Below, in pieces: positions 28,160-36,849 of a stretch of DNA of 64,000 bases. Numbering within the stretch: the first letter of the stretch is position 1; each line of letters starts with the position of its first letter. Source of the stretch: Dyadobacter sp. UC 10 (GTDB lineage: Bacteria; Bacteroidota; Bacteroidia; Cytophagales; Spirosomataceae). Below the pieces are notes generated by a model, which had not been told where the DNA came from, did no database searches, and saw only the letters and a list, made by a program, of their open reading frames with translations. Made by a program: the position numbers and the translations under genes. The DNA lies in the NCBI RefSeq assembly GCF_008369915.1, contig NZ_VSRN01000001.1, positions 2,662,501-2,726,500 of the forward strand, read 5' to 3'.

Positions 28160-30823
28160 ATGAAGGAGTTTTTTTTCTGGAAGGTTTGGTCAGCGTCGGA
28201 GCGCAGAATGGCTGTTGCGGCACTGACCGTTTTATTTTTGGCGATCGTATTTTTTGTATTCAAATGCATTGATCCGCTCGGTAACGTCATTCGCTGGAAT
28301 GTTGTCAGTGAGCTTTCGGAAGTAAGCTCGGTTGTTGATATTTTACAGCTGGGCAGCTGGCAATACGGTGTTTCAACACCCACACATCTTGTGAGCGAAA
28401 GCTTCATGGCTTCGGTCATGGAAGTAGATTATCTGACTGTCCGAATTTTTTGGGTATTTGCTACGATCGGACTCTGCTTTATTTTGGCAGGACTGACCAC
28501 CTTGTCGAGATTCTGGTATCTAGCAGGAATGGTCGTTTTTATATTGTTTCTCGGTTTTGCACGACTGGAAACGCTGGCAGTCGCAGGCGCCGGCAGCAGG
28601 CTCCTTTTCATTTTAACTGTATTGATATACAGCGTTACTACTTATTATTTCCATGCTTTCAAGCCGGAAGCCGGCATAGCGCTACGCATTGGGGGAATGC
28701 TTCTGGCATCGTGCATTGTTATATCAATTGCATGGACTATGTCAGCAGCCCCTTTTACAGCGCTGGCAGCAGCAAGTTATTCTTTTCCTTTCTGGCTAAT
28801 TATAACGATACTTTTTCTACTTGTTTCCGCTACTGAAATTATGGCAGGATTGGTTTGGCTGAGTACCAGCGGATCAATAAAAAAGGGTAGCACCGGCCTG
28901 ATCAATTTTGTAGTTATTTCCATTTTATACCTCCTGGTATTATTGCTGATTTACCTGCAAAACACACGTCAGATCGACTGGGACGTAACATTGATAAATC
29001 CGATTTTCCTTGCACTGGCGGCAGGTATCCTCGGAATCTGGGGATTTCGCCGGAGAGCCGATTCGATGGGAGGCTTACTTCCGTTCAGAAGCGCTGGATT
29101 TTGGCTTTACACCGGCATGTTTATCATAGCGGTCGCATTTGCGGGATTAATGGCCGGGAGTGCGAATGATCCGGTACTGGAAGCACTGGAAGATGTCGTG
29201 GTGCAGGGGCAGCTGGCTATGGGAGTATTGTTCCTGTTTTACGTTTTGGTCAACTTTTATCCCCTTTTCAAGCAAAAACTGGCAGTTTACAAAGTATTGT
29301 ATAAGCCGCTAAGATTTGGGCTGACGCAAACCAGGTTATTCGGATTTGCGGGCTTTGTCGTTTTGATCTTTGTTCAAAAACTATTGCCGGTCAATCAGGC
29401 AATTGCGGGATATTTCAATGGAATAGGCGACCTGCACGCGGCGACGGAGGAATTCACACTGTCGGAACAATACTATAAGCTGGCATTGCGGCAGGAATTT
29501 CAGAACCATAAATCCAATTACTCACTCGCTTCGCTGGCTATCCGCCAGGGTGACCGGACTGCGGCCGCCTTTTACTTCCGGCAAGCATTATTAAAAGATC
29601 CTTCGGCCCAGGCTTATGCTGGGCTGAGCGCGATATTGGCACAGGAAAACCTGTTTTTTGATGCAGTTCATAGTTTGCAGGAAGGTATCGGCCGCTTTCC
29701 TGAAAGTGGGGAGCTGCTGAATAACCTTGGGATGCTTTATTCCAAAACAAATGTGGCGGATTCTGCGTACTACTATATTGAGAAAGCCCAGGCCAACGCA
29801 AAACGTCCAGAGATTCCGGCTACCAATCTGTTGGCTATTTTGGCAAAAAATACGGATTCTGGTCTGCTGGACTCGCTGGCATCAAACATAGAAAAATATA
29901 ACTATTTGTCGTGGCAGGCCAATTGGCTTGCAGTTCAGAATTTAAGACAGCAATTCGTGAAACAGGATTTCAATGCCAGCGCAGTGCCGGCGGATTCGCT
30001 TTTAAGCGTGTCGGCTTCCGCCTATTTGCTGAATTATGCTGTTAATCAGGCGCGAACAGAAAATACTTCCGCGACATTATTGACCAAGCTGGCAGCAAAC
30101 AACCCTGTCCTCTCGAAGGATCTGACCTGGGCCGCGCTGTATCCTGAATTTTACAGCGGCGACAAGCTTCGGGCTTTGCGGTCACTCACTGCCCTGGCTT
30201 CCGACGAGGAAGAAAAAGGCGATCAATACCATAAGGTTTTGGGTCACTGGTTTTTGCAGCTTGGTTTATACGAAAAGGCTATTGAGAACTTATCTGTGGT
30301 TGAAGGTCTCGAAGGAACAATTGGAATGGCGGTTGCGAATGCGCTGTATGATAAAAGAGAAGTAGCGGCTATTTTGCTAGATAAGATCCAGGAGAAAGAA
30401 AACAACCCGGCGATTGAGAATTTGAAGCAGAGCCTTTTTTCAGGAGTAAGACCAAAGACACCAGGTGACTCTTTATTAAAAACAGCATTGCAGTCGCCGA
30501 CAGACGAAAGTTTTCAAAAGGCAATTGATATTAATCCCTTTAATGCACAGACGGTATCGGCCGCATCGGTTTATTTCAGGGGGAAAAAACAAACGGATAA
30601 AGCGTATAAATTGGTACTGAATGCGCTTGCTTATAATGAATATGATGCGAGACTTTGGGAGCAATATGCTTATCTCAGTCTCGAACAGGGGTTGACCGGC
30701 CAGGCAAAAGAAGGCGAAGAGAAAGTAAAACAATACGCGACGGTCGCCGACTATCAGCAATTTATCAGCCGCTATCAACCTATGCAGGCACTTATCGAAA
30801 AACGGCGGGCGGAATTTCAGTGA
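28160..30823 (+). CDS. Membrane protein with C-terminal TPR array
   Basis: 887 residues. The first 410 hold about eleven hydrophobic segments. The rest is a soluble repeat region with TPR-type helices (LHAATEEFTLSEQYYKLAL, DRTAAAFYFRQALLKDPSA, GELLNNLGMLYSKTNVADS), with further, more degenerate helices to the end. The layout suggests a membrane anchor presenting a protein-binding scaffold, probably in the periplasm. No enzymatic motif is visible. It stands alone, with a small hypothetical gene 40 nt downstream. Bacteroidota carry many such proteins of unknown role. Confidence 0.75.
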   Translation: MKEFFFWKVWSASERRMAVAALTVLFLAIVFFVFKCIDPLGNVIRWNVVSELSEVSSVVDILQLGSWQYGVSTPTHLVSESFMASVMEVDYLTVRIFWVFATIGLCFILAGLTTLSRFWYLAGMVVFILFLGFARLETLAVAGAGSRLLFILTVLIYSVTTYYFHAFKPEAGIALRIGGMLLASCIVISIAWTMSAAPFTALAAASYSFPFWLIITILFLLVSATEIMAGLVWLSTSGSIKKGSTGLINFVVISILYLLVLLLIYLQNTRQIDWDVTLINPIFLALAAGILGIWGFRRRADSMGGLLPFRSAGFWLYTGMFIIAVAFAGLMAGSANDPVLEALEDVVVQGQLAMGVLFLFYVLVNFYPLFKQKLAVYKVLYKPLRFGLTQTRLFGFAGFVVLIFVQKLLPVNQAIAGYFNGIGDLHAATEEFTLSEQYYKLALRQEFQNHKSNYSLASLAIRQGDRTAAAFYFRQALLKDPSAQAYAGLSAILAQENLFFDAVHSLQEGIGRFPESGELLNNLGMLYSKTNVADSAYYYIEKAQANAKRPEIPATNLLAILAKNTDSGLLDSLASNIEKYNYLSWQANWLAVQNLRQQFVKQDFNASAVPADSLLSVSASAYLLNYAVNQARTENTSATLLTKLAANNPVLSKDLTWAALYPEFYSGDKLRALRSLTALASDEEEKGDQYHKVLGHWFLQLGLYEKAIENLSVVEGLEGTIGMAVANALYDKREVAAILLDKIQEKENNPAIENLKQSLFSGVRPKTPGDSLLKTALQSPTDESFQKAIDINPFNAQTVSAASVYFRGKKQTDKAYKLVLNALAYNEYDARLWEQYAYLSLEQGLTGQAKEGEEKVKQYATVADYQQFISRYQPMQALIEKRRAEFQ

Positions 30824-30863
30824 TTTGATATTTTAGTTATCTGTAAATTACACTTCATCAGCA

Positions 30864-31316
30864 ATGTCTTTAACCTGTAAATTCAATTTCACCGGCACCG
30901 AATGCAGGATTTTCAGAGGAAAAGTAATAGCCGGGTTATTGAAAACGAGCTCGTGGAAAAATGACGGATATGGCGAGCTCGACGGGAATATGCTCAGATT
31001 TAAAACCAGGGGATTTTGGCAAAGAAAAACCGAGATCCGGGACATTGAGGGCCAAAATACATTGGGCGAAATCGAGTACCACCTTTTAAAGGGGGCAGCA
31101 ACAATTAAATATAGCGGGAGAAGCTATCATTGGCACTTCGCTTCCTGGACAAGACAAAAATGGGAAGTGAGGAATGATGAAGAAAGCGCGAAATATCAGG
31201 CGACCAGTCTTTGGAAAAATGAAGGAGAGTTGGTGAATGAAGGTGTTTCGGCTGCAGTAATCCTGGCTTCTTTATTCGTATCAAATCATTTCCGGAAAAT
31301 AACGGCAGCATCCTAA
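30864..31316 (+). CDS. Conserved hypothetical protein, possibly LURP-one/Tubby-like
   Basis: 150 residues, no signal peptide, made of regularly spaced beta-strands and ending in one hydrophobic helix (VSAAVILASLFVS). The strand pattern with YGELDGNMLRFKTRGFW and YHWHFASWTRQKWEV is reminiscent of small LURP-one/Tubby-like barrels, which bind membranes, but I cannot confirm the family. It ends 15 nt before the ABC ATPase gene, so the two may be cotranscribed. No function is assigned. Confidence 0.6.
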   Translation: MSLTCKFNFTGTECRIFRGKVIAGLLKTSSWKNDGYGELDGNMLRFKTRGFWQRKTEIRDIEGQNTLGEIEYHLLKGAATIKYSGRSYHWHFASWTRQKWEVRNDEESAKYQATSLWKNEGELVNEGVSAAVILASLFVSNHFRKITAAS

Positions 31317-31331
31317 CAGGAAAATTTCAAT

Positions 31332-32042
31332 ATGAGAATTATAGAAACCAGCGAGATTGCAAAACGTTACGTGATGGGAAGTGAAGTAATTCAGGCACTT
31401 AAATCGGTAACAATTTCTGTAAATAAGGGTGAATATGTCGCTTTTATGGGTCCGTCGGGCTCCGGTAAGTCGACGTTGATGAACATTATAGGATGCCTGG
31501 ATACTCCGACTACCGGCCGGTACATTCTTAATAATAAGGATGTCAGCGATATGACTGAAAGTGAGCTGGCCGAGATCAGGAACAAGGAAATTGGTTTTGT
31601 GTTTCAGACATTCAATTTGTTACCCAGAATGTCGTCGCTGGATAATGTCGCGCTGCCACTGATATATGCAGGTCTCGGAAAGTCTGATCGGACGGAAAAA
31701 GCAATGCTTTCGCTGAAAAACGTCGGCCTTGAAAACCGGGCCGGGCACAAGCCAAATGAACTTTCCGGCGGCCAGCGCCAGCGCGTTGCCATTGCCCGGG
31801 CGCTGGTGAATGACCCCAGTATTCTGCTCGCTGATGAGCCGACGGGAAACCTTGATTCCAAAACTTCCTATGAGATCATGGACTTGTTCGACCAGTTATA
31901 TAGCAAAGGAAATACGATCGTAATGGTTACCCACGAAGAAGATATTGCGCATTATGCTCATCGCATTGTGCGTTTACGCGACGGTTTGGTAGAGTCGGAT
32001 ACGATTAATCCTAATCCTACGAAAGTTTCGGCGATGGTTTAA
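31332..32042 (+). CDS. ABC transporter ATPase, MacB/LolD type
   Basis: 236 residues. Walker [10 protein letters not shown] (40-48), the Q-loop in [12 protein letters not shown], the signature [15 protein letters not shown], Walker [13 protein letters not shown] and the switch histidine in MVTHEED are all present. The spacing and the sequence GYILTxD-like [13 protein letters not shown] follow the MacB/LolD/FtsE class, which drives lipoprotein release or mechanotransmission across the periplasm. No permease gene is adjacent, so the partner must be encoded elsewhere. It follows a small hypothetical gene by 15 nt. Confidence 0.92.
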   Translation: MRIIETSEIAKRYVMGSEVIQALKSVTISVNKGEYVAFMGPSGSGKSTLMNIIGCLDTPTTGRYILNNKDVSDMTESELAEIRNKEIGFVFQTFNLLPRMSSLDNVALPLIYAGLGKSDRTEKAMLSLKNVGLENRAGHKPNELSGGQRQRVAIARALVNDPSILLADEPTGNLDSKTSYEIMDLFDQLYSKGNTIVMVTHEEDIAHYAHRIVRLRDGLVESDTINPNPTKVSAMV

Positions 32043-32054
32043 AGGTTCAAACGA

Positions 32055-32086
32055 TTGTCATATAATATGGAGATTGATTAGTTTTG
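32055..32086 (+). promoter_or_regulatory. Bacteroidota-type promoter upstream of the second RluA-type gene
   Basis: TTG at 32055-32057, 21 nt, TAGTTTTG at 32079-32086. It lies between the ABC ATPase stop and the pseudouridine synthase start and would give a leader of roughly 90 nt containing the hairpin at 32125-32161. Confidence 0.45.
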
Positions 32087-32124
32087 TGTTAACAGCGGAG
32101 ACGATCTATTTCAAAGCTTCGTGG

Positions 32125-32170
32125 ATCCGAATGAGTTACTTTTCCGGTAGTTCATTCGGATTATTTTTAT
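32125..32170 (+). terminator. Hairpin with T-rich tail before the RluA-type gene
   Basis: Perfect 10-bp stem (ATCCGAATGA at 32125-32134, TCATTCGGAT at 32152-32161), a 17-nt loop, then TATTTTTAT. It can terminate transcripts from the ABC gene. Because a promoter match lies in front and the next ATG is 20 nt after the stem, it could also act as an attenuator. Confidence 0.55.
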
Positions 32171-32180
32171 CAGACCAACT

Positions 32181-32903
32181 ATGAAGATCAATTTTAAAGA
32201 CCTCATTTTATTCGAAAACGAGGATTTTTTAGTCGTAAATAAACCCCCGCACCTGGCTACACTGGACGAGCGTACTGCCGACAGAGGCGGTAGTGTTTTG
32301 AGACTGGCAAAAGAATACAACTCTGAATTACAGGCAGCTCACCGGCTGGACAAGGAAACTTCGGGTGCACTTGCATTTGCTAAAAATCCTGCAGCTTACC
32401 GGCATCTGGCGATGCAATTTGAGCATCGCGAGGTGACAAAGCGTTACCACGCCGTCTCGAATGGTATTCATAAATTGGATAGCATTTCAGTTTTTTTGCC
32501 GATCCTGCCTTTAAAAAATGGTACAGCCGTGAAAATCGACCGGGCAGAAGGAAAGGTTGCAGAGACTATTTTCAACACATTACAGGTTTACAGAGGATAC
32601 ACATTAGTGGAATGTATACCCATCACAGGTCGCATGCACCAGATTCGGATTCACTTGTCTTGCTTAAAAGCGCCGATCGTTTGCGATGCGCAATATGGCG
32701 GGGAGGTAATTTATCTTTCCAGTCTTAAACGGAAATTTAATTTGAAGAAGGAAACCGAGGAACAGCCTCTTATTCAGCGGGTTGCGCTTCATGCGCATTC
32801 GCTTTCCTTTGCATTAATGGATGGTGAGCGGATCCGCATTGAGGCTCCGTATCCCAAAGATTTTGAGGTACTTGTGAAGCAATTGAACAAATTCGGGATG
32901 TAG
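32181..32903 (+). CDS. RluA-family RNA pseudouridine synthase
   Basis: 240 residues, single catalytic domain without S4. AAHRLDKETSGALAFAK carries the catalytic aspartate, and GRMHQIRIHLS is the second conserved block. It modifies uridine in structured RNA; the site is unknown. It differs clearly from the paralogue at 15994-16725, so the two probably have different targets. A hairpin ends 19 nt before its ATG and may control read-through from upstream. Confidence 0.92.
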   Translation: MKINFKDLILFENEDFLVVNKPPHLATLDERTADRGGSVLRLAKEYNSELQAAHRLDKETSGALAFAKNPAAYRHLAMQFEHREVTKRYHAVSNGIHKLDSISVFLPILPLKNGTAVKIDRAEGKVAETIFNTLQVYRGYTLVECIPITGRMHQIRIHLSCLKAPIVCDAQYGGEVIYLSSLKRKFNLKKETEEQPLIQRVALHAHSLSFALMDGERIRIEAPYPKDFEVLVKQLNKFGM

Positions 32904-32971
32904 TAGCACAATTTTTTAAAGGTTAGGAAAAGATTGTGTACGTTTAGCTTTCATTTTTTAACCTTAACTAT

Positions 32972-33712
32972 ATGTCCATGCGGATACACACATTTAAGAA
33001 CCTGCGGGTACTGCTGATCACCTTGTTTTCTATTTTTTTGGCTCAACTCGCCAATGCACAGAGCCCCCGCAAAAATGATGTTATCGTAAAACGCGACAGC
33101 TCGCAAATTCAGGCGCTGATTACGCAGATGACGAACGAAAAGATCAATTACCGAGATCTTGGCACACCTGATAGCGTGAAAACCTATATTTACCTGGATC
33201 AGGTAGCGAAGGTTTTACTGAAAAACGGGAAGACAATCAATGTCAGAGATTCTATTCAACCCGGAAAAATACCACCTGATTCGGTTGGACAGTATGCCGA
33301 CCTGAACAATTTGCCTACCGACCCTTTCGAGAAAAGTATTGTAATGGCAAATTCCGACCAGCTACGGGATAAATATGAATATCATCACAACAAATCAATA
33401 GACGGAAAAACGGGCGCAATCGTCTTCACGTCGATCGCTGTGGCTACGCTTATTTCCGGCGTCATTGTTACTGCGGTAGGAGACGATCCGGATGATAAGA
33501 AATTCGGCGGAGCACTAGCGATTGCGGGGCCGGCGTTTGGAGTGGTGTTTGGCTCCTTGTCTTTCAATAAATATCGGGTTCATAGAAAAAAGGCTGAGAA
33601 AGTGAAGACGGAATTGGAAAAGCGCGGCCAGCCACTTACTACATTTAAGATTGGCCCACGTTTCGACCCGTTTAATAAGTCAGGCCACCTCACGTTGCGG
33701 ATGACATTTTGA
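32972..33712 (+). CDS. Secreted hypothetical protein, tandem paralogue 1
   Basis: 246 residues. A signal peptide (cleavage after LANAQ) is followed by a short domain starting PRKNDVIVKRDSSQIQALI, then a hydrophobic glycine-rich pair of segments (GAIVFTSIAVATLISGVIVTA and FGGALAIAGPAFGVVFGSL). A basic stretch and a strand-rich end (SGHLTLRMTF) complete it. The same order of parts occurs in the next gene, so the two arose by duplication. No family is recognised. The hydrophobic pair would fit a membrane hairpin, and the C-terminal strand ending in phenylalanine recalls outer membrane proteins; both are inferences. Confidence 0.7.
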   Translation: MSMRIHTFKNLRVLLITLFSIFLAQLANAQSPRKNDVIVKRDSSQIQALITQMTNEKINYRDLGTPDSVKTYIYLDQVAKVLLKNGKTINVRDSIQPGKIPPDSVGQYADLNNLPTDPFEKSIVMANSDQLRDKYEYHHNKSIDGKTGAIVFTSIAVATLISGVIVTAVGDDPDDKKFGGALAIAGPAFGVVFGSLSFNKYRVHRKKAEKVKTELEKRGQPLTTFKIGPRFDPFNKSGHLTLRMTF

Positions 33713-33771
33713 TTAAGGCGGATTTATTACTTCATTGGTAGCTAATATTAAATTTTTAGCTCCTTCCATCA

Positions 33772-34548
33772 ATGAAAGTAATTTTATCACTGCTGAAGTC
33801 TCAGCTGTTAGCCATTTCACTCTTTCTTTTATTAAATCCGGTTTCCGCCCAGACCTCACGGAAGCCGGATATTATTTTGTTGCGTGACGATGCAAAACTG
33901 GAAGTTGTCATCCAGGAAGTGGACGACAAAGTTATTAAGTACAAGAAAGTCAGTGATCAGGAAGGGCCCTTATTTACAATTAAAAAGTCCGAAATCGCGT
34001 CCATCCAATATGGGAACGGTGAGGTAGAAACGTTCGAGACGGTGCTGGAAGTACCCAGTTATTATTCGCCCGGACAAGCGGCCTCTCAGCAGGCGCGACC
34101 CGCGCAAATCTCGCCGCCAGGTTCGCGGAACAGGTTCATGGAGGAGGTTAGAAATTCGTCGGCGGACCATCTTCGGACCACCTATAAATACTATAAAGGA
34201 AAATCTAAAACGGGCCTTGTTCTGGGAATCGCTGGTACTTCGGCAGGGTTGATCTTCGTTGGAGTGGGAGCGGGGATTATCGCGGGTTCAGTAGATGCGA
34301 ACGGAAACTTTGCAACCTACGCAGATGAGCGCCGCGCGATACGCGGAGCCTGGATGATGATTGGTGGTTTTGCCGGTGCAGCCACATTTGGTACTGTTGG
34401 GTTTATCAAAGCAGGAAAAAATGGCTCGAAAGCCAGCAAGATCAGGAGGGAGTTAATTCACAGAGGCGAACCGATCGTATTTAGTGTGAGCCCCGGATAT
34501 AACTCGTATATGCAAGCCGGGTATCTTACTGTGAATATTAGTTTTTAA
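33772..34548 (+). CDS. Secreted hypothetical protein, tandem paralogue 2
   Basis: 258 residues, built like the preceding gene product: signal peptide (LNPVSAQ), a first domain beginning SRKPDIILLRDDAKLEVVI, a glycine-rich hydrophobic pair (TGLVLGIAGTSAGLIFVGVGAGI and GAWMMIGGFAGAATFG), a basic segment and a final YLTVNISF. Shared features include the xRKxDxIxxRD start and the KxxxELxxRGxP motif near the end. It follows its paralogue by 59 nt and ends at a strong terminator. Function unknown. Confidence 0.7.
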   Translation: MKVILSLLKSQLLAISLFLLLNPVSAQTSRKPDIILLRDDAKLEVVIQEVDDKVIKYKKVSDQEGPLFTIKKSEIASIQYGNGEVETFETVLEVPSYYSPGQAASQQARPAQISPPGSRNRFMEEVRNSSADHLRTTYKYYKGKSKTGLVLGIAGTSAGLIFVGVGAGIIAGSVDANGNFATYADERRAIRGAWMMIGGFAGAATFGTVGFIKAGKNGSKASKIRRELIHRGEPIVFSVSPGYNSYMQAGYLTVNISF

Positions 34549-34561
34549 GATCAAACAACAT

Positions 34562-34596
34562 AAAAAGGCCTGAGAATCAATTTCTCAGGCCTTTTT
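34562..34596. terminator. Bidirectional terminator
   Basis: 15-bp stem including the flanking A and T runs (34562-34576 with 34582-34596; core GGCCTGAGAA / TTCTCAGGCC) and a 5-nt loop. It sits between the convergent secreted-protein and beta-barrel genes. Confidence 0.92.
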
Positions 34597-34613
34597 ATGA
34601 ATTCTATAATCTA

Positions 34614-35144
34614 TTAAAACTTGAAAGTAATCCCCACTTTTAACGGAGTTACATTATATCCCACTTCGGCAAATGCAGCCATGTTAGGCTTGAAATAGTA
34701 TCTTCCGCCTCCAAAAACGCCAAATAGTACTTTGCTGCCGTAGGTGTCGTTGTAAACACCTCCAAAAGGAGTATCCGCTTTGTAGCTGGAAATGTAATAA
34801 CCTAGAGAAACACCTCCATAAAGGTCTAATTTTTCAATTTCCAAAAAATGTTTGCCAAAGTGGTATGAACCTCTGGCGGCTATTGGTAAAAAAGTATAAC
34901 GATATTTATAACCAGCGCCATAATTGTATCCCCAAGTGTAAAAGTCAGCTTGCGCTCCTACGCTTATAAAGTCGGTGACGCCGTATTCAAATGCTGCGCC
35001 AACAGCAACACCACCTCCGTAATAAGAACCAAGGCCAAGACCAACGTTGAGAAGTTTATCGCCTTTTTCATATTGAGCAAAGGCCTTCTCAGAAGTTACA
35101 CTCAAAACCGAGGCAACTAATAGCATGAATAGAATCTTTTTCAT
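34614..35144 (-). CDS. Small outer membrane beta-barrel protein
   Basis: 176 residues with a signal peptide (SEKAFAQ). The body is about eight amphipathic strands rich in tyrosine and glycine (NVGLGLGSYYGGGVAVGAAFEYG, YKYRYTFLPIAARGSYHFG) and ends LKVGITFKF with terminal phenylalanine, the usual barrel-assembly signal. Size and pattern fit an OmpX/OmpA-type eight-stranded barrel. It is probably monocistronic: a nested hairpin lies between the msrA stop and its start. Ligand or role unknown. Confidence 0.8.
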   Translation of the reverse strand: MKKILFMLLVASVLSVTSEKAFAQYEKGDKLLNVGLGLGSYYGGGVAVGAAFEYGVTDFISVGAQADFYTWGYNYGAGYKYRYTFLPIAARGSYHFGKHFLEIEKLDLYGGVSLGYYISSYKADTPFGGVYNDTYGSKVLFGVFGGGRYYFKPNMAAFAEVGYNVTPLKVGITFKF

Positions 35145-35168
35145 CGTAATAGATTAGTTATTGTTAAT

Positions 35169-35218
35169 AATGGCACAAATTAAAGCCTTTAATTGAATGC
35201 TTCAAAACTTGTGCCATT
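35169..35218. repeat. Nested inverted repeat upstream of the beta-barrel gene
   Basis: Outer arms AATGGCACAA (35169-35178) and TTGTGCCATT (35209-35218) are perfect over 10 bp. Between them lies a second dyad, ATTAAAG-C-CTTTAAT. No U tract follows on the minus strand, so it is not a typical terminator of msrA; it may lie in the leader of the barrel gene. Confidence 0.55.
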
Positions 35219-35276
35219 TATAGTTATTATCCGGGGTATCTTACCTTATAAGTGGCCCAACACCTTTTTTTCTAAA

Positions 35277-35963
35277 CTAGATTTCTTTACGCAACTTTTC
35301 TTTGAAGACTTTTTTGAATTTGTCAAGTTTTGGGGCAATTACGAATGCGCAATAGCCCTGGTCCGGATTGTTTGCGTAATAATTCTGATGATAGTCTTCG
35401 GCAGGGTAAAACTTTACCGCCTTTGAGATTTCAGTCACAATGGGTTTGGCATACGCTCCTGATTTGTCCAATTCAGTCTTTGCCTTCTCGGCAAGGGACT
35501 TTTGTTCCTCATTATGATAAAAAATAACGGAGCGGTATTGCGTTCCAACGTCATTTCCCTGGCGATTTAGCGAAGTAGGATCATGGCTGCGGAAAAATGC
35601 TTCCAGCAGATCGGCATAGGTGATCACTTTTGGATCGTAAACTACCTCTACGCATTCAGCGTGGCCGGTGTTGCCGGTGCAAACTGCCTCATAATTCGGT
35701 TTTGGATCGTGACCGCCTGAATAGCCGGAAACAACTTTTTTTACGCCATCCAAAGATTCCAGTACAGCTTCTGTGCACCAGAAACACCCGGTCCCGAAGG
35801 TGGCAATCTCCATATTTGCAGTATCAACATTCTTTTCGTCAAGCGAGGTAAAAGCCGCCTCTTTTTCCATTTTTCGTTTCTGTTTTTTATCCGACTGAGC
35901 GCACGATATCACAACCATGGAGCACAGGAAGAGGAACGTCAAAATCGGGATGGTTGTTCTCAT
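35277..35963 (-). CDS. msrA: Peptide methionine sulfoxide reductase MsrA, lipoprotein form
   Basis: Reduces methionine-S-sulfoxide in damaged proteins. The catalytic motif GCFWC has the nucleophile at C60, and YSGGHDPKPNYEAVCTGNTGHAECVEV and the QYRSVIFYHNEEQ block are conserved. The start at 35963 (MRTTIPILTFLFLCSMVVISC) gives a lipoprotein signal with C21; an upstream ATG at 35987 adds eight residues that would spoil it. Membrane anchoring suggests repair of periplasmic proteins, where E. coli uses MsrPQ. No msrB is adjacent. Confidence 0.93.
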   Translation of the reverse strand: MRTTIPILTFLFLCSMVVISCAQSDKKQKRKMEKEAAFTSLDEKNVDTANMEIATFGTGCFWCTEAVLESLDGVKKVVSGYSGGHDPKPNYEAVCTGNTGHAECVEVVYDPKVITYADLLEAFFRSHDPTSLNRQGNDVGTQYRSVIFYHNEEQKSLAEKAKTELDKSGAYAKPIVTEISKAVKFYPAEDYHQNYYANNPDQGYCAFVIAPKLDKFKKVFKEKLRKEI

Positions 35964-36114
35964 TTTTAGTATTAGGGTTATTGTCAAAAAGATTAACGAA
36001 TACCTTATAAAGAAAGTTTTCTATCTGGTATTGATGCATTATTTACGAAATTTGCTTACAAAAGGATCGGTACCACAGACGTAACAACTGCATATTCCGG
36101 CATTCGATGAACTT

Positions 36115-36666
36115 ATGACATACCTTCATTTCAAGGCGCTCCATATTATTTTTGTAGTAAGCTGGTTTGCCGGACTTTTCTATATGCCCCGGTTATTTGT
36201 TTACCACACGGAGGCGAAGGATAAGGCAGATCCCGAGCGGGAAATCCTGCTGGCACAGTTTACGAAAATGGAGAAATTGCTCTGGAATGCGATCATGACA
36301 CCAGCCTGCTGGCTGGCGCTGATCTGCGGAGGCGTAATGCTTTATATTACTCCCGCCTGGCTGGATCAGGACTGGATGCGCATGAAATTGTTGTTTGTGC
36401 TGGGTTTGCTTGTATATCATTCATTTACACGCAAGATTCTGCTGGAATTACGAGAGGGAAAATTTCGGTTCTCTTCGTTCCAACTCAGGCTTTTCAATGA
36501 GGTCGCCACGGTCTTTCTGTTCTCGATCGTTTTTTTGGTGGTATTGAAAAATACTGTTGACTGGCTCTGGGGCGTACTCGGGCTGATCGCGTTTGCAGTT
36601 TTGATAATGACGGCGGTGCGGATCGTAAAAAGGGTGAGGGATAAAAACACAAAAGCTGAACCTTAG
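36115..36666 (+). CDS. hemJ: Protoporphyrinogen IX oxidase HemJ
   Basis: 183-residue integral membrane protein with four hydrophobic segments, matching the HemJ family that oxidises protoporphyrinogen IX to protoporphyrin IX in haem synthesis. The N-terminal signature KALHIIFVVSWFAGLFYMPRLFVYH carries H10 and R26, the histidine being the conserved haem ligand. MRMKLLFVLGLLVYH and the final transmembrane region also fit. Full length. It stands alone, 23 nt from the 3' end of a convergent tRNA gene. Assignment is by the N-terminal signature. Confidence 0.9.
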   Translation: MTYLHFKALHIIFVVSWFAGLFYMPRLFVYHTEAKDKADPEREILLAQFTKMEKLLWNAIMTPACWLALICGGVMLYITPAWLDQDWMRMKLLFVLGLLVYHSFTRKILLELREGKFRFSSFQLRLFNEVATVFLFSIVFLVVLKNTVDWLWGVLGLIAFAVLIMTAVRIVKRVRDKNTKAEP

Positions 36667-36689
36667 ATTTCTCATCAGGTTCAGCTTTG

Positions 36690-36773
36690 TGCCGAAGGCG
36701 GGACTCGAACCCGCATGGGGCAACCCCCACACGCCTCTGAAACGTGCGTGTCTACCAGTTTCACCACTTCGGC
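36690..36773 (-). tRNA. tRNA-Leu (anticodon CAG)
   Basis: 84 nt on the minus strand. The acceptor stem GCCGAAG pairs with CTTCGGC, discriminator A. The anticodon stem CACGT/GCGTG encloses loop TTCAGAG with CAG at positions 34-36. The long class II variable arm TGGGGGTTGCCCCA and the T arm GCGGG-TTCGAGT-CCCGC are clear. The CCA end is not encoded (CAA follows the discriminator), so it must be added by the CCA enzyme. Confidence 0.97.
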
Positions 36774-36849
36774 ATTGAAATTGGGTTGGCAAAAATAACC
36801 AACACAATCGATTTTCCAAGTCAGCCAAACCTGCAAAGCGTATAAAAAA

